A DNA stretch of 64,000 nucleotides from JASHPR01 sp963729365 (GCA_963729365.1 CAVSNQ010000024.1:62001-126000); one strand, 5' to 3'. Positions 49,993 to 58,850 are shown, numbered from the stretch's first letter. Notes: a model not told the origin generated them from the sequence alone. Numbers and translations: made by a program.

Positions 49993-50760
49993 GTGACCGA
50001 GACACCTGACCACGTACTCCGCAATCGCTCGGCCTGGGATCAGTGGGCCCAGGAATACGCCGGGCCGGGCTTGCGCAACTGGTCGGCGGCCGAGCCCCGG
50101 TGGGGTATCTGGGGGATACCCGAGGCGCAGGCCGGTGTCCTTCCGGCTGATCTGGATGGCCGCGACTGCATCGAGCTGGGCTGCGGCACCGGTTATGTCT
50201 CGGCCTGGCTGGCCCGCCGCGGCGCGCGGCCGGCCGTGGACAACTCCGCCGCCCAGCTGGCGACCGCCCGCGGGCTGCAGGACCGTTTCGGGCTGCGGTT
50301 TCCGCTGATCCAGGCCAGCGCCGAGCAGGCGCCGTTCGCCGACGTCACCTTCGACCTGGCGATCTCCGAGTACGGCGCCAGCATCTGGTGCGATCCGTAT
50401 GCCTGGATCCCGGAGGCGGCCCGGCTGCTGCGCCCGGGGGGCGAGCTGATCTTCCTGGTCAACTCCGTCCTGCTCATGCTCACGGTTCCCGACGAGGACA
50501 ACCTGCCCGCAACCGAGCGGCTGCTGCGGCCTTTCTTCGGCATGCACCGCTTCGAATGGCCCGACGACGACTCCGTGGAGTTCCACCTCGGCCACGGCGA
50601 CCTGATCCGGCTGCTCCGCCGCTGCGGCTTCCAGATCGAGGACCTCCTGGAACTGCGGCCCGCGCCCGGCGCGACCACGCGCTGGCCGCTGGCCAGCATC
50701 GAGTGGGCCCGGCAATGGCCATGCGAGGAGGTCTGGAAGGCCCGCAAGCTCGGCCTCTAG
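49993..50760 (+). CDS. Class I SAM-dependent methyltransferase
   Basis: 255 residues from GTG 49993. N-terminal VLRNRSAWDQWAQEYAGPGL is a typical lid helix; SAM motif I is DCIELGCGTGYVSAWLARRG (about residues 58-77), motif II PAVDNSAAQLATARGL, and motif IV VTFDLAISEYGASIWCDPYA. LLRPGGELIFLVNSVLLML fits the post-motif strand. It belongs to the UbiE/Methyltransf_11 branch acting on small molecules. No partner genes indicate a pathway. Confidence 0.87.
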   Translation: MTETPDHVLRNRSAWDQWAQEYAGPGLRNWSAAEPRWGIWGIPEAQAGVLPADLDGRDCIELGCGTGYVSAWLARRGARPAVDNSAAQLATARGLQDRFGLRFPLIQASAEQAPFADVTFDLAISEYGASIWCDPYAWIPEAARLLRPGGELIFLVNSVLLMLTVPDEDNLPATERLLRPFFGMHRFEWPDDDSVEFHLGHGDLIRLLRRCGFQIEDLLELRPAPGATTRWPLASIEWARQWPCEEVWKARKLGL

Positions 50761-50840
50761 GCTGTTGCCCATCCCGGGCCGTCGCCCGCGGACCGGCTCC
50801 TCGACAGGGTAGCCGGGCGCGAGGTCTTAGGATCGGCACG

Positions 50841-51467
50841 ATGCGACGCGAGTCTTCCACGGTGGTTGTCCTGGTCGGCGAGACCGGCAACGGGCTGCTG
50901 GCCGGGCTGTCTCAGTTGCCCGGCATCTCAGTGGCCCGCGCTCCCGGTGCCGGAACGGGCCAGCCCTCGGCCGACGAGCCCGCGGCGGCCCGCGAGAGGC
51001 CGGGCTGGGAGGCGGGAGCCCTGGCCCTGCGGGAGGCGGCGCGGCGCCACTCGATGTACGTGATCGTGCCCGACGACCCGCTGGCCGATGTGGCCGCCGG
51101 GTGGCGGGCGATGTGGGACGTGTCGGCCGGGCCTGCCGGAGCCGCCGGCTTCGAGGAGCCCGCTGCGGACGCGCTGGCGGCCTGGCGGGGCAAGCGGTTC
51201 GAACTTCCCGACTACTACCTGGTCATGGCCCCGGCCCCGGGCAGCGCGACCAGCCCGGACCTGTACCTGGGTCCGCTGCGCGCCGTGCGCCCGCGCCGGG
51301 TGGCCGTCGCCGGTCTCGCGGACAGCCCGGCCCTGGCATCCCGCCTGCTGGATACGCTCACGTCGCTGGAGCACGGGCCGTGGTGGCCGCCGCTGGACGA
51401 GCTGCTCGACGCAGCCCGCCGCTTCTACGCCGGCGGCCTCGCCGAGACGCAGCAGGTCCCGCAGTAG
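50841..51467 (+). CDS. Hypothetical protein with alpha/beta N-terminus
   Basis: 208 residues from ATG 50841. The start STVVVLVGETGNGLLAGLSQ and later HSMYVIVPDDPLADVAAGWR, YLVMAPAPGSATSPDLYLGP and AVRPRRVAVAGLADSPALAS suggest alternating strands and helices without a known catalytic motif. The early GETGNG resembles a P-loop but lacks the Lys, so ATP binding is unlikely. It appears conserved in type among actinobacteria as far as I can recall, but no role is known. It is convergent with the zinc-ribbon/helix-turn-helix gene at 51543. Confidence 0.6.
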   Translation: MRRESSTVVVLVGETGNGLLAGLSQLPGISVARAPGAGTGQPSADEPAAARERPGWEAGALALREAARRHSMYVIVPDDPLADVAAGWRAMWDVSAGPAGAAGFEEPAADALAAWRGKRFELPDYYLVMAPAPGSATSPDLYLGPLRAVRPRRVAVAGLADSPALASRLLDTLTSLEHGPWWPPLDELLDAARRFYAGGLAETQQVPQ

Positions 51468-51542
51468 CCGTCCGCCCGCCTCCGGCGCCGCCCGGCCGCG
51501 CCGGGATGCCAGCCGGCGACCTGCCTGGGCAGGACGCCGCGC

Positions 51543-52031
51543 TCAGGTCTTTCCGCGGTTCTTGGCCGCGAGGATGATCTGCGTCACCAGGTAGGCGCTC
51601 ACGCCGAGCTTCTGCGCTATCTCGGCTGGCCGGATCCCTTGTTCGTTGTAGAGCAGGGCCAGCTTCTCCTGCGATCTGGTCCACGGGCCGCGGGCCTGCG
51701 CGCCAGCCGCCGAGCGCCGCGGTGGCTGCGTCTGGGCGCGCCGGGCCGGGCGCTGAGTGCGCACGGCCGTGCCGTGAGCGGCCCGCGTCGCCGGCGTGGC
51801 GGCGGACGTGCCAAACGAGCCGCGTCGCTGATCATGATATTTGCCGCTGGCCAGGTCCGCGCGGGTGCGTTCGTCCAGGATCACGAATTCCTCGGCGGCC
51901 TTGTTCATTCCGATTACCGCTACCGTCATGTCCTTGGCGTTCTTCGCCTGGCACTCAGGGGCCATGCAGTAGTCATACTTCTGCGCTCGCTCGGGATGCA
52001 ATTCAGTCCCGCACGTGATGCACTTCGCCAC
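51543..52031 (-). CDS. Hypothetical protein with N-terminal Cys4 motif and C-terminal helix-turn-helix
   Basis: 162 residues. MAKCITCGTELHPERAQKYD, YCMAPECQAKNAKDMTVAVI holds four cysteines (4, 7, 22, 27) in CxxC...CxxxxC spacing, a likely zinc ribbon. The middle (about 75-115) is low-complexity, basic and Pro-rich. The end QEKLALLYNEQGIRPAEIAQ, KLGVSAYLVTQIILAAKNRG looks like a resolvase/sigma-like helix-turn-helix. Such a layout suggests a small DNA- or RNA-binding protein. There are no operon partners. Confidence 0.7.
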   Translation of the reverse strand: MAKCITCGTELHPERAQKYDYCMAPECQAKNAKDMTVAVIGMNKAAEEFVILDERTRADLASGKYHDQRRGSFGTSAATPATRAAHGTAVRTQRPARRAQTQPPRRSAAGAQARGPWTRSQEKLALLYNEQGIRPAEIAQKLGVSAYLVTQIILAAKNRGKT

Positions 52032-52096
52032 TATCCTCCGCTCGGGCAGCCCAAAATCGCCCCGGGTACAACGCCGACTGCGGGTGCGCTATTCCG

Positions 52097-52276
52097 TCAC
52101 CACAGGTCGCCACTGGTGAGCACGTAGACGAACGGCACCAGCGGGATAAGGCCGAAGATGGCCCACGCCACCTTCGCGCCGCGCCCCATGCCCTGGCGGG
52201 TCGCCAGGTCGATCCACATGAGTATGACGGCCACGGGATGGAGGAAACATACGAGCAACTCGAACAGCTTCTTCAT
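52097..52276 (-). CDS. Small PLDc_N-type membrane protein (59 residues)
   Basis: A short frame from ATG 52276 encodes MKKLFELLVCFLHPVAVILM, WIDLATRQGMGRGAKVAWAI and FGLIPLVPFVYVLTSGDLW, ending in TGA at 52097-52099. Two membrane helices flank a basic cytoplasmic loop, the pattern of the small PLDc_N (phospholipase D nuclease N-terminal) proteins that occur alone in many actinobacteria. CGGGAG lies just before the start. It is too short for most gene finders' default cut-offs but has a clear composition and ribosome binding site. Confidence 0.75.
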   Translation of the reverse strand: MKKLFELLVCFLHPVAVILMWIDLATRQGMGRGAKVAWAIFGLIPLVPFVYVLTSGDLW

Positions 52277-52426
52277 CTCCCGAATCTACCCGCCCCCGGG
52301 CCGCGCCCGGTCGGCAGCGTCGGCCGGGCGGGCCAGCTCTCGGCAGTGACGGGCAGGCCCAGCCGCGCGGCGCACTCCCAGTGCACCCACGGTGTCGGCC
52401 ACGCTTCCCCGCTCAGAGGCCCGGCC

Positions 52427-52921
52427 TCATGACCGATGACCAGCCTGGGAACCTCCGGCCGTGGCCGCGAGCGCGGTCTCGATCTCGGAGCGGTGGTCGT
52501 CCGCATGCCGAATGGCGATCTGGGCGAGGCGCTCGAGACGGCCGTCACCGGCCTGCAAGTCCTCAGCCGTGCAGCCCGCCACGAGCTGGCTGATAGCCGC
52601 GCCGCTCCGGCGAAGGTGCCCGGCGACCTCGGCCCTGGTCACCGCCGTCGCCGTGGCCGCGTGCTCGGCGTTGAGCGCGTCCACGACGTCGGAGTTCACC
52701 GTCACCGCCTGGCCGGCGAGGATCTGGCCCATCCAGCCGGCCAGGTACTCATACGCGTGGGCGACGTGATCCACGACCACCTTCACCGGTCGCGGGTCGC
52801 CGTCCAGCGGCGCGGCGTTCCATTGGTCATCGGTGCATGACACGGCGAACGCGACCAGCCGCTCTCGCGCACTGTCAATGTCGGACGCGTACTGCGCTGG
52901 GCTTCGAGGCTGCTCGGTCAT
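52427..52921 (-). CDS. DinB-like superfamily protein
   Basis: 164 residues in a four-helix bundle: ARERLVAFAVSCTDDQWNAA, VKVVVDHVAHAYEYLAGWMG (metal His candidates in DHVAHAY) and RLAQIAIRHADDHRSEIETA (third His in RHADDH). The order matches DinB/maleylpyruvate-isomerase-type metal-binding proteins, often thiol-dependent. It is a second DinB-type protein after the one at 46244-46720. The 3' end overlaps nothing; it is 150 bases from the small membrane protein gene. Substrate unknown. Confidence 0.8.
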   Translation of the reverse strand: MTEQPRSPAQYASDIDSARERLVAFAVSCTDDQWNAAPLDGDPRPVKVVVDHVAHAYEYLAGWMGQILAGQAVTVNSDVVDALNAEHAATATAVTRAEVAGHLRRSGAAISQLVAGCTAEDLQAGDGRLERLAQIAIRHADDHRSEIETALAATAGGSQAGHRS

Positions 52922-53045
52922 ATCGCCGAGCCTAGGACCTGCCCGGTTACCGCAGTGGCCCGGCTCGCGCTGCGGTCGGGTCAGCGCAGGCTGAGCAGTC
53001 GGGCCGTGCGGCCGACGCGCCGAGGTGGCATGGCTGGCATGCGAG

Positions 53046-53936
53046 TTATGCGATCACGAGCTTTTCTCCGGGGTGGATCAGGTCGGGGTTCGCGAGATGG
53101 TTCGCTTGCGCGATCGATTGCCACGTGATTTTAGGGTCGTCGTAGAGCCTGGCGATCGTCGTCAGGTTGTCGCCGCTCTGCACGACGTAGACGTGCTGTG
53201 GCGGCTTCGCCGGCGTGGTCGGAGCAACCTGCGCAGCGCCGGTCAGGCGCAACTTCCAGCCAATCTCAATCAAGCCGGGGTTGTGCGCGAGTGACGGGTA
53301 GCTACCCTGGTTGAGTGCGACGAGGCGGGCGACGGTCGTGCCAGTCTGGGACGCGATCGTCGTGAGGTTGTCGCCGGGGAGCACGGTGTAGGTGCCCGAC
53401 GTCTCAGGCGTCGCGGGAATTGACGTCACGCCGGGCGCGGGAACTGGTGATGACGGTGCGGTCGGGCTGACGCCCCACAGCGCGTCGCCGATCTGAATCG
53501 CCCGCGCGTCGTTTTCCTTGTAGTTGTGTCCGTCGCTGAACTCCGAGTGCTGGACGTCCTGACATGCCATCCAGTTCGACTTCATCTGCCACTTGCTCAA
53601 CGGGCCGAGCGCGTTGAGGAACTTCCTGGTGCTCGTCGCGACGTCCATCAGCTCGTCGGTCGTGCCCCAGTTCGCGGTGGAATCCGGGGCCCCGCCGACT
53701 TGCTGCTGGAACAGCCCGACCGAGCCGTGGTCCCAGCCGACGCGATCATGCTGCAGCTGCAAACTGCGCGGGTTGCGGCCGTTCGCGTACATCCACAGGA
53801 CCGACTCGGTAATGGCGGCCTCTAAGGCGACGTGAGCGCCGCGCACGGGTAGCCCCTTCTCCTTGCACGCGGCGACAATCGCGGCGGCATGACGGTACTG
53901 GCTCATTGCGAGTTGCAAAGACGACGCGCTGACCAT
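53046..53936 (-). CDS. Lysozyme-like/phage-type protein with two LysM domains
   Basis: 296 residues. Residues 12-155 resemble the transglycosylase-like N-domain of some actinophage and actinobacterial wall proteins: GAHVALEAAITESVLWMYAN (possible catalytic Glu44) and WDHGSVGLFQQQVGGAPDST. A Pro/Ser/Thr linker leads to two LysM modules at about 183-231 (YTVLPGDNLTTIASQTGTTV) and 249-296 (YVVQSGDNLTTIARLYDDPK), which bind peptidoglycan glycan chains. No signal peptide is visible, so export would need a holin or a non-classical route, as for phage endolysins. No other phage genes are present nearby. Confidence 0.78.
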   Translation of the reverse strand: MVSASSLQLAMSQYRHAAAIVAACKEKGLPVRGAHVALEAAITESVLWMYANGRNPRSLQLQHDRVGWDHGSVGLFQQQVGGAPDSTANWGTTDELMDVATSTRKFLNALGPLSKWQMKSNWMACQDVQHSEFSDGHNYKENDARAIQIGDALWGVSPTAPSSPVPAPGVTSIPATPETSGTYTVLPGDNLTTIASQTGTTVARLVALNQGSYPSLAHNPGLIEIGWKLRLTGAAQVAPTTPAKPPQHVYVVQSGDNLTTIARLYDDPKITWQSIAQANHLANPDLIHPGEKLVIA

Positions 53937-53983
53937 GGGCTGGCCTCCTTTATCTCAGTTGATCCATTCTCTTCGGCGACCCG

Positions 53984-54811
53984 CTAAACCAAGAGGACCG
54001 GCAACACGCGCTTGTCACCAAGCAACCGGCGCATATTTTCGATCGCCGACATTCCGTGGCCTCCCGTATTAGAGGTGCCAATCTCTCGGTTATGGCAACT
54101 GCTCGCGCCACTCCCCCTGTCGCATTTCAGGCCAACGCGAAGGTGTGCAGGCGGGCTGCAGGCCATATGTAGGTGCCGTGGAGAATTCTCCAGGGCAGGA
54201 CGCTCCGGTACGCCCGGCGCCTCACCGGCGGACTGCCGCTGTACGCGCTGCTGGGCGGATTCCACCTCAACGGCCCGCTGTTCGAGCCCCTGATCCCGCG
54301 GGTCCTCGACGAACTGGCGGCCATGAATCCCGGCGTGCTCGTACCCGCACTGCACCGGCTGGCGCGCAGCACGCCATGTCCGCGCGGCTGCCCGCCGCGT
54401 TCGTCCCGAACACCGTCGGTACGAGCTTTCACCTCTGAGCTTGCGCGTCGGCGGCCCGTCGCGCCTTCGCGCGTGCCGCCGCAGGTGCGTTGCCGGTGCT
54501 GGCGGATGGCGTTCAGGAAGACCAGCCGCGAGTAAGCCGGATTCACCGGACCATGGCCTGATCAGCCCGTCTCTGCCGCGAACCCGGCGCGGGACCGCGG
54601 AGTATGCGTCGGGGTGCTCCAGCGGCTGCAGGCTGCCCGCGCGGACGTCGACCACCTTGTGCACGTGGCGGCCGCCAGCCTGCTGGATCCACGACACCCA
54701 CGCGTGCCAGGAGCCGTCGCGTTCGTGCATTTCCCAGGCGAGCAGGTGGCCGACCATCCCTCCGCTCATCTCGACGATCGGCGGGCACCAAGGCGCATCG
54801 CGGCTGCTCAC
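53984..54811 (-). CDS. Hypothetical protein, conserved N-terminus, probably read-through C-terminus
   Basis: The frame from ATG 54811 begins SSRDAPWCPPIVEMSGGMVG, HLLAWEMHERDGSWHAWVSW, IQQAGGRHVHKVVDVRAGSL and reaches GRDGLIRPW at about residue 88 (near 54548). This block looks like a small conserved actinobacterial protein of about 90-100 residues. Beyond it the frame continues for 190 residues of Arg/Pro-rich sequence antisense to a decayed metallo-hydrolase fragment, which is not credible protein. The true stop has probably been lost by a small deletion or frameshift. Function unknown. Confidence 0.45.
   Translation of the reverse strand: MSSRDAPWCPPIVEMSGGMVGHLLAWEMHERDGSWHAWVSWIQQAGGRHVHKVVDVRAGSLQPLEHPDAYSAVPRRVRGRDGLIRPWSGESGLLAAGLPERHPPAPATHLRRHARRRDGPPTRKLRGESSYRRCSGRTRRAAARTWRAARQPVQCGYEHAGIHGRQFVEDPRDQGLEQRAVEVESAQQRVQRQSAGEAPGVPERPALENSPRHLHMACSPPAHLRVGLKCDRGSGASSCHNREIGTSNTGGHGMSAIENMRRLLGDKRVLPVLLV
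54180..54438 (+). pseudogene. MBL-fold metallo-hydrolase, C-terminal fragment
   Basis: Two plus-strand frames give the C-terminus of a metallo-beta-lactamase-fold protein: LYALLGGFHLNGPLFEPLIP, RVLDELAAMNPGVLVPA in one frame, then (HCTGWR)AQHAMSARLPAAFVPNTVGTSF in another. The GGFHL and PAHCTGW landmarks belong to the group of dihydropteroate-synthase-like MBL proteins. A two-base loss near 54352 and another soon after break the HCTGW segment, and the N-terminal HxHxDH part is missing. It is dead. Confidence 0.65.
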
Positions 54812-55155
54812 CCGGCTAGTATTCGAATCTGAGTTCGAGATGTCAAGACCCAGGCTGGGTGACTAGCGGACGACCTTGCCGACGCTCTGGGAGGCTTCAC
54901 CGACCCATGCGGCCACCTGTGGCGCGTCGGTGGCAGATCCCCGCCGAGCGCACATGTGCCTCGGTAGGTGCACAACGGAGCTGTATCGGCGTAACCGGAA
55001 ATTCGCATTAGGTCACACCAGCCAGGTTGGCGCCAATGCGCTGAAGCCGCGGCGGAGCGTATTATGGAAACATGATCCTAGGAGCAGGAATTCTAGTCGT
55101 TTTACGCGGGTAGAGCAGTTCCGGAATTAGCGGCAGGTCCGACATCGGAGGATTG

Positions 55156-57024
55156 ATGGATATAGTCCAGCCAATGCTTCAGAATATTATGGAAGGCGGC
55201 GGCGTAGAGCAAGCTCAGTTACTCTGGGCGATGTTCGAATCGTCGGAGGACGCAATTATTGCCAAGAGCCTCGACGGGACTATCTGCACCTGGAATGAGG
55301 GTGCTACGGGCATGTACGGCTACTCGGCGGCGGACACGATCGGCCATTCGATTACTATGCTGTGTCCCCCCGACCGGAGAGGCGAGATCGACGATATTCT
55401 CGAAAAGATCGCCCGGGGCGAGCGCATCGCGCACTACGAGACCGTGCGGCAGCGCAAGAACGGCGAATCCTTCCCGGTTTCGGTGTCGATCTCGCCCATC
55501 CGCGACCGCAGCGGCAAGATAGTCGGCGCGTCGTCCATCGCCAGGGACATGTCCGTGCAAAGGCAGGCCGCACAGTCCCTGGCCCGGCTGGCCTCGATCG
55601 TTGAGTTCTCGCATGACGCGATGCTCACCCTGAACCTCGAAGGCCTGATCACGACCTGGAACGCGGGAGCCGAGCGGATCTACGGTTACACCGCAGCCGA
55701 GATTGTCGGCCGTCATGGTGATTTGCTGGTCCCCGCCGGGCGGCGCACCGACGTGCGTAACATCCTGACCACCCTGGCCGAGGGCGAGCAGATGGAGGAA
55801 TTTCAGGCCGAGCTGGTCCGCAAGGACGGGACCACGGTCATGGTAATGGTCACGCTGGCCTCCATCGCCGACAAGGCCGGCACGATCACCGGACTGTCGG
55901 CTGTGGTGCGGGACATCACCGCCCAGCAGCGCGCCGATGCCCGGTTCCGGGGGCTGCTGGAGGCAGCGCCGGATGCGATGCTATGCGTGGACTCCGGCGG
56001 CCGGATCATCTTGGTGAACGCCCAGGCCGAGCGGCTGTTCGGGTACCCGCGGGACGAACTGGAGGGGCAGCCGGTCGAGATCCTGGTCCCCGAGGCGAGT
56101 CAGGCAGGCCACCCCGCCCTGCGGGCCGTCTACATGGCAAACCCGGAGCCCCGGCTGATGGGCGCGGGCCGGGAACTGCTCGGCCGCCGCCGCGACGGCA
56201 CCACCTTCCCCGCCGAGATCTCCCTGTCCGCCCTCGACACCGGCCAGGGAACCCTGATATCAGCCGCCGTCCGCGACGTGACCATCCAGCGGCAAGCGCG
56301 AGACGAGCTTCAGCGGGCCGACCGGAACCTGGAATCGCTCACCTACGCGATAGCCCACGACCTGCGTACCCCGCTGCGCTCGCTCGCCGGATTCAGCGCC
56401 ACCCTGGCGGAAGAGTACGCCGATACTCTCGGCGAGACCGGCCGCGACTACACCAGGCGGATCCAGGCCGCCAGCGAGCACATAGGAGACGTTCTCGACT
56501 CTCTCATGTACCTGTACCGCATCTCACGGGCAGAGATCAGCCTCCAGCCGGTTGACCTCGGCGCCGAGGCGGCCGGCATAGCCGGGCGACTCCAGCGCCA
56601 GGACCCGGACCGCCGTGTCACGTTCACGATCCAGCAGCCCGCCTGGGCGCTAGCCGACCGCAACCTCATCCGCGTTGTCCTGCACAACCTGCTGGACAAC
56701 GCGTGGAAGTTCACCACCGGTCGTGACGACGCCACGATCGAGTTCGGGATGATCCCCGTCGCGGACGCCCGCGTCTTCTGCTCGGTCCGCGACAACGGCG
56801 CTGGCTTCGATCCCTATTACGCTGACAAGCTGTTCCAGTCATTCCAGCGGCTGCACACCAGGCTCGAGTTCCCCGGCACCGGGATGGGTCTGGCCTGCGT
56901 GCGCCAGATCGTGATCCGCCACGGCGGTCGCGCCCGGGCCGAGGGCGCCGTCGGCCACGGCGCCACGTTCTCCTTCACCCTCCAGGCCGCGGATCCTGCC
57001 AGGCAACCTGATGGTGACGATTGA
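55156..57024 (+). CDS. PAS-PAS-PAS sensor histidine kinase
   Basis: 622 residues from ATG 55156 (GGAGG at 55147-55151). There are three PAS domains: about 24-134 (FESSEDAIIAKSLDGTICTW), 145-254 (VEFSHDAMLTLNLEGLITTW) and 265-375 (LLEAAPDAMLCVDSGGRIIL). Then a HisKA-type helix pair with His401 in YAIAHDLRTPLRSLAGFSAT, N-box NLLDNAWKFT (511-520), G1 DNGAGFD (546-552) and G2 GTGMGLA (574-580). No membrane segment exists, so it senses a cytoplasmic signal (redox, light or ligand via PAS). Its kinase half resembles phytochrome-type HDLRxPLR kinases. No response regulator is adjacent. Confidence 0.92.
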   Translation: MDIVQPMLQNIMEGGGVEQAQLLWAMFESSEDAIIAKSLDGTICTWNEGATGMYGYSAADTIGHSITMLCPPDRRGEIDDILEKIARGERIAHYETVRQRKNGESFPVSVSISPIRDRSGKIVGASSIARDMSVQRQAAQSLARLASIVEFSHDAMLTLNLEGLITTWNAGAERIYGYTAAEIVGRHGDLLVPAGRRTDVRNILTTLAEGEQMEEFQAELVRKDGTTVMVMVTLASIADKAGTITGLSAVVRDITAQQRADARFRGLLEAAPDAMLCVDSGGRIILVNAQAERLFGYPRDELEGQPVEILVPEASQAGHPALRAVYMANPEPRLMGAGRELLGRRRDGTTFPAEISLSALDTGQGTLISAAVRDVTIQRQARDELQRADRNLESLTYAIAHDLRTPLRSLAGFSATLAEEYADTLGETGRDYTRRIQAASEHIGDVLDSLMYLYRISRAEISLQPVDLGAEAAGIAGRLQRQDPDRRVTFTIQQPAWALADRNLIRVVLHNLLDNAWKFTTGRDDATIEFGMIPVADARVFCSVRDNGAGFDPYYADKLFQSFQRLHTRLEFPGTGMGLACVRQIVIRHGGRARAEGAVGHGATFSFTLQAADPARQPDGDD

Positions 57025-57182
57025 TCTCCGCCGGACAGAGGGCGTTCGCGCGGGTGTGCTCTGGTGGCTTCACGAGTCGTGCGGGCCTGTGGCCGTGCGG
57101 GCCTGTGGTAGAAGGTAAGTAGGCCGAGAGGCGCTGCAACAGGGCATTCATCCTGCCACGCTCGGCTTCCGCAACCGGTAAG

Positions 57183-57206
57183 GGCGCCTCCGATCACGGA
57201 GGCGCC
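57183..57206 (+). promoter_or_regulatory. Hairpin that contains the ribosome binding site of the deaminase gene
   Basis: GGCGCCTCCG and CGGAGGCGCC form a perfect 10-bp stem with loop ATCA. The only Shine-Dalgarno sequence, GGAGG at 57198-57202, lies wholly in the 3' arm, six bases before ATG 57209, so folding would block initiation. This suggests translational control. Confidence 0.7.
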
Positions 57207-57208
57207 AG

Positions 57209-58230
57209 ATGAGCGACACCACGGTCCCGCCACCTGCCTTCGGCGGGGATGATGCCTGGCTCGTGTCGATGGCCAAGGCAGACCTGCACGTCCACCTGGT
57301 CGGCTCGGCTGCGCCGCGCACCGTCGCGGCGCTCGCGGCGCGTCATCACGACAGTGGCGTCCCGGCCGATGTCGATGAGCTGATGGCGTTCTTCAGGTTC
57401 CGGGATTTCGCCCACTTCCTCCAGGTGTACAACCTGGTCAGCGACCTCGTGCGGAGCCCCGAGGACGTGGTCACGCTGGTTGACGGCCTGGCCGGGGACA
57501 TGGCCGCGCAGGGAACGGTCTACGCCGAGGTAACGGTCACGCCGGTGTCGCACGCCAGGGCCGGCATCGGCCGGCCGAGCTCGCTCGGGCGCTCGATGCC
57601 GGGGCCGCCGCTGCCCGGGCTCGTGGCGTGGAGCTGGCCTGGGTGTATGACATCTCGGGCTTCGACGGGCGGGAAGGAGCCCGGCAGACGCTCGACGCGG
57701 CATTGCACCACGCGCCCGCCGCGCTGATCGGGTTCGGCCTGGGCGGACCGGAGGCAGGGGTGCGCCGCGCTGCCTTCCGGGAGGAGTTCGCCGCCGCCCG
57801 CGCCGCCGGGCTGCACAGCGTGCCGCACGCTGGCGAGAGCGTCGGCCCGGACGAGGTCTGGGCCGCCATCGACGACCTGGGCGCCGAGCGGGTCGGCCAC
57901 GGCATCGCCGCGGCCGGCGACCCGCGGTTGCTCGATCGGCTGCGGGTTGAGCGGATCACCCTGGAGATCTGCCCGTCGAGCAACGTGGCCACCGGCGTTG
58001 TCCCGGCGCTGGCCGCCCATCCGCTTCCCCGGCTGCTCGCCGCCGGAGTGCCCGTGGTCCTCGGCAGCGACGACCCGCCGATGTTCAACACCAGCCTGCT
58101 CGAGGAATACCGGCGGGTCCGTGACCATCTCGGCCTGACCGCCGATCAGCTGCGCGCCCTCGCCCGGGCCAGCTTCGACGCCAGCTTCGCCCCCGCTGCC
58201 CTGAAGCAGCGGTTGCTGGGGCCGGCCTAG
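57209..58230 (+). pseudogene. Adenosine-deaminase-like protein with single frameshift
   Basis: Frame 1 from ATG 57209 gives MAKADLHVHLVGSAAPRTVA (metal HxH), FRFRDFAHFLQVYNLVSDLV and YAEVTVTPVSHARAGIG. Then the reading changes at 57565-57575, where one C is lacking in GGC-CCG; from there the other frame gives AELARALDAGAAAARARGVE, LAWVYDISGF, HSVPHAGESVGPDEVW (catalytic HAGE), VGHGIAA and VVLGSDDPPMFNTSLLEEYR, ending at 58230. All metal-binding and catalytic residues are present, so only one base is wrong: a recent mutation, an error, or programmed slippage. Adenosine deaminases or aminodeoxyfutalosine-type relatives hydrolyse adenine nucleosides. Confidence 0.82.
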
Positions 58231-58850
58231 CCCTCGGCGGTCAGGTAGGCGACGTCGACCTCCCACTTCGCGGGATCGGGTTCGGCGGCCGGGTTGGTGA
58301 GGTAGTGCTCGACCCGGCTGCGCCAGGCGGTGCCGTCGGCCGTATCCCGGCTGTCCAGCGCCACGCCCTGGTCACGCGCCCACTGCTGCAGCGCCGCGTT
58401 GCTGGCGACCAGGCCGTCGTAGGGCCCGACGTGGCGCAGCACCGCGTACCGGCCGGCCGGGAGGGTGCCGGGGCGGATGCGGTCGCCATCGCCGGCCTGC
58501 ACGCCGGCCGGTATCCCCATCTCGACCTGGAGTTCGCCTTCCATGTCGATCACGTGATAGCGGATGAACGGCGGGCCGGCGACCGCTGTGCCGTGCTCCG
58601 CCAGCCACCCGAACAGCTGGGTGAACGCTTCGTCTACCGCGCCGGACAGGCTCTCCATAGTGACGCGCATCCGGAGCCCGGCGTAGGGCAGCGCGACGCG
58701 CGGCTCGATCTGCGGTTCACGGCTTATGGCCAGGTCTCCCGTCGTGCGGCATCGTTCATAGGACGACTGGGCGGCCTCGGATTCATCGCTGACGGCCGCG
58801 GCCGTGCGGGCCGGCGCGCTCGGCTCACCGGCGGTTGAGAATCCGTTCAA
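58227..58850 (-). CDS. GyrI-like effector-binding-domain protein
   Basis: About 207 residues by the full frame (first possible start TTG 58850); the true start is uncertain because no good ribosome binding site is seen and the recognisable domain starts near residue 43. EPQIEPRVALPYAGLRMRVT, then LSGAVDEAFTQLFGWLAEHG, RYHVIDMEGELQVEMGIPAG, GRYAVLRHVGPYDGLVASNA and VEHYLTNPAAEPDPAKWEVD match the GyrI/AraC-effector-binding fold that holds small ligands. Here there is no DNA-binding domain. Its 3' end overlaps the deaminase-like gene's last four bases, tail to tail. Confidence 0.75.
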   Translation of the reverse strand: MNGFSTAGEPSAPARTAAAVSDESEAAQSSYERCRTTGDLAISREPQIEPRVALPYAGLRMRVTMESLSGAVDEAFTQLFGWLAEHGTAVAGPPFIRYHVIDMEGELQVEMGIPAGVQAGDGDRIRPGTLPAGRYAVLRHVGPYDGLVASNAALQQWARDQGVALDSRDTADGTAWRSRVEHYLTNPAAEPDPAKWEVDVAYLTAEG

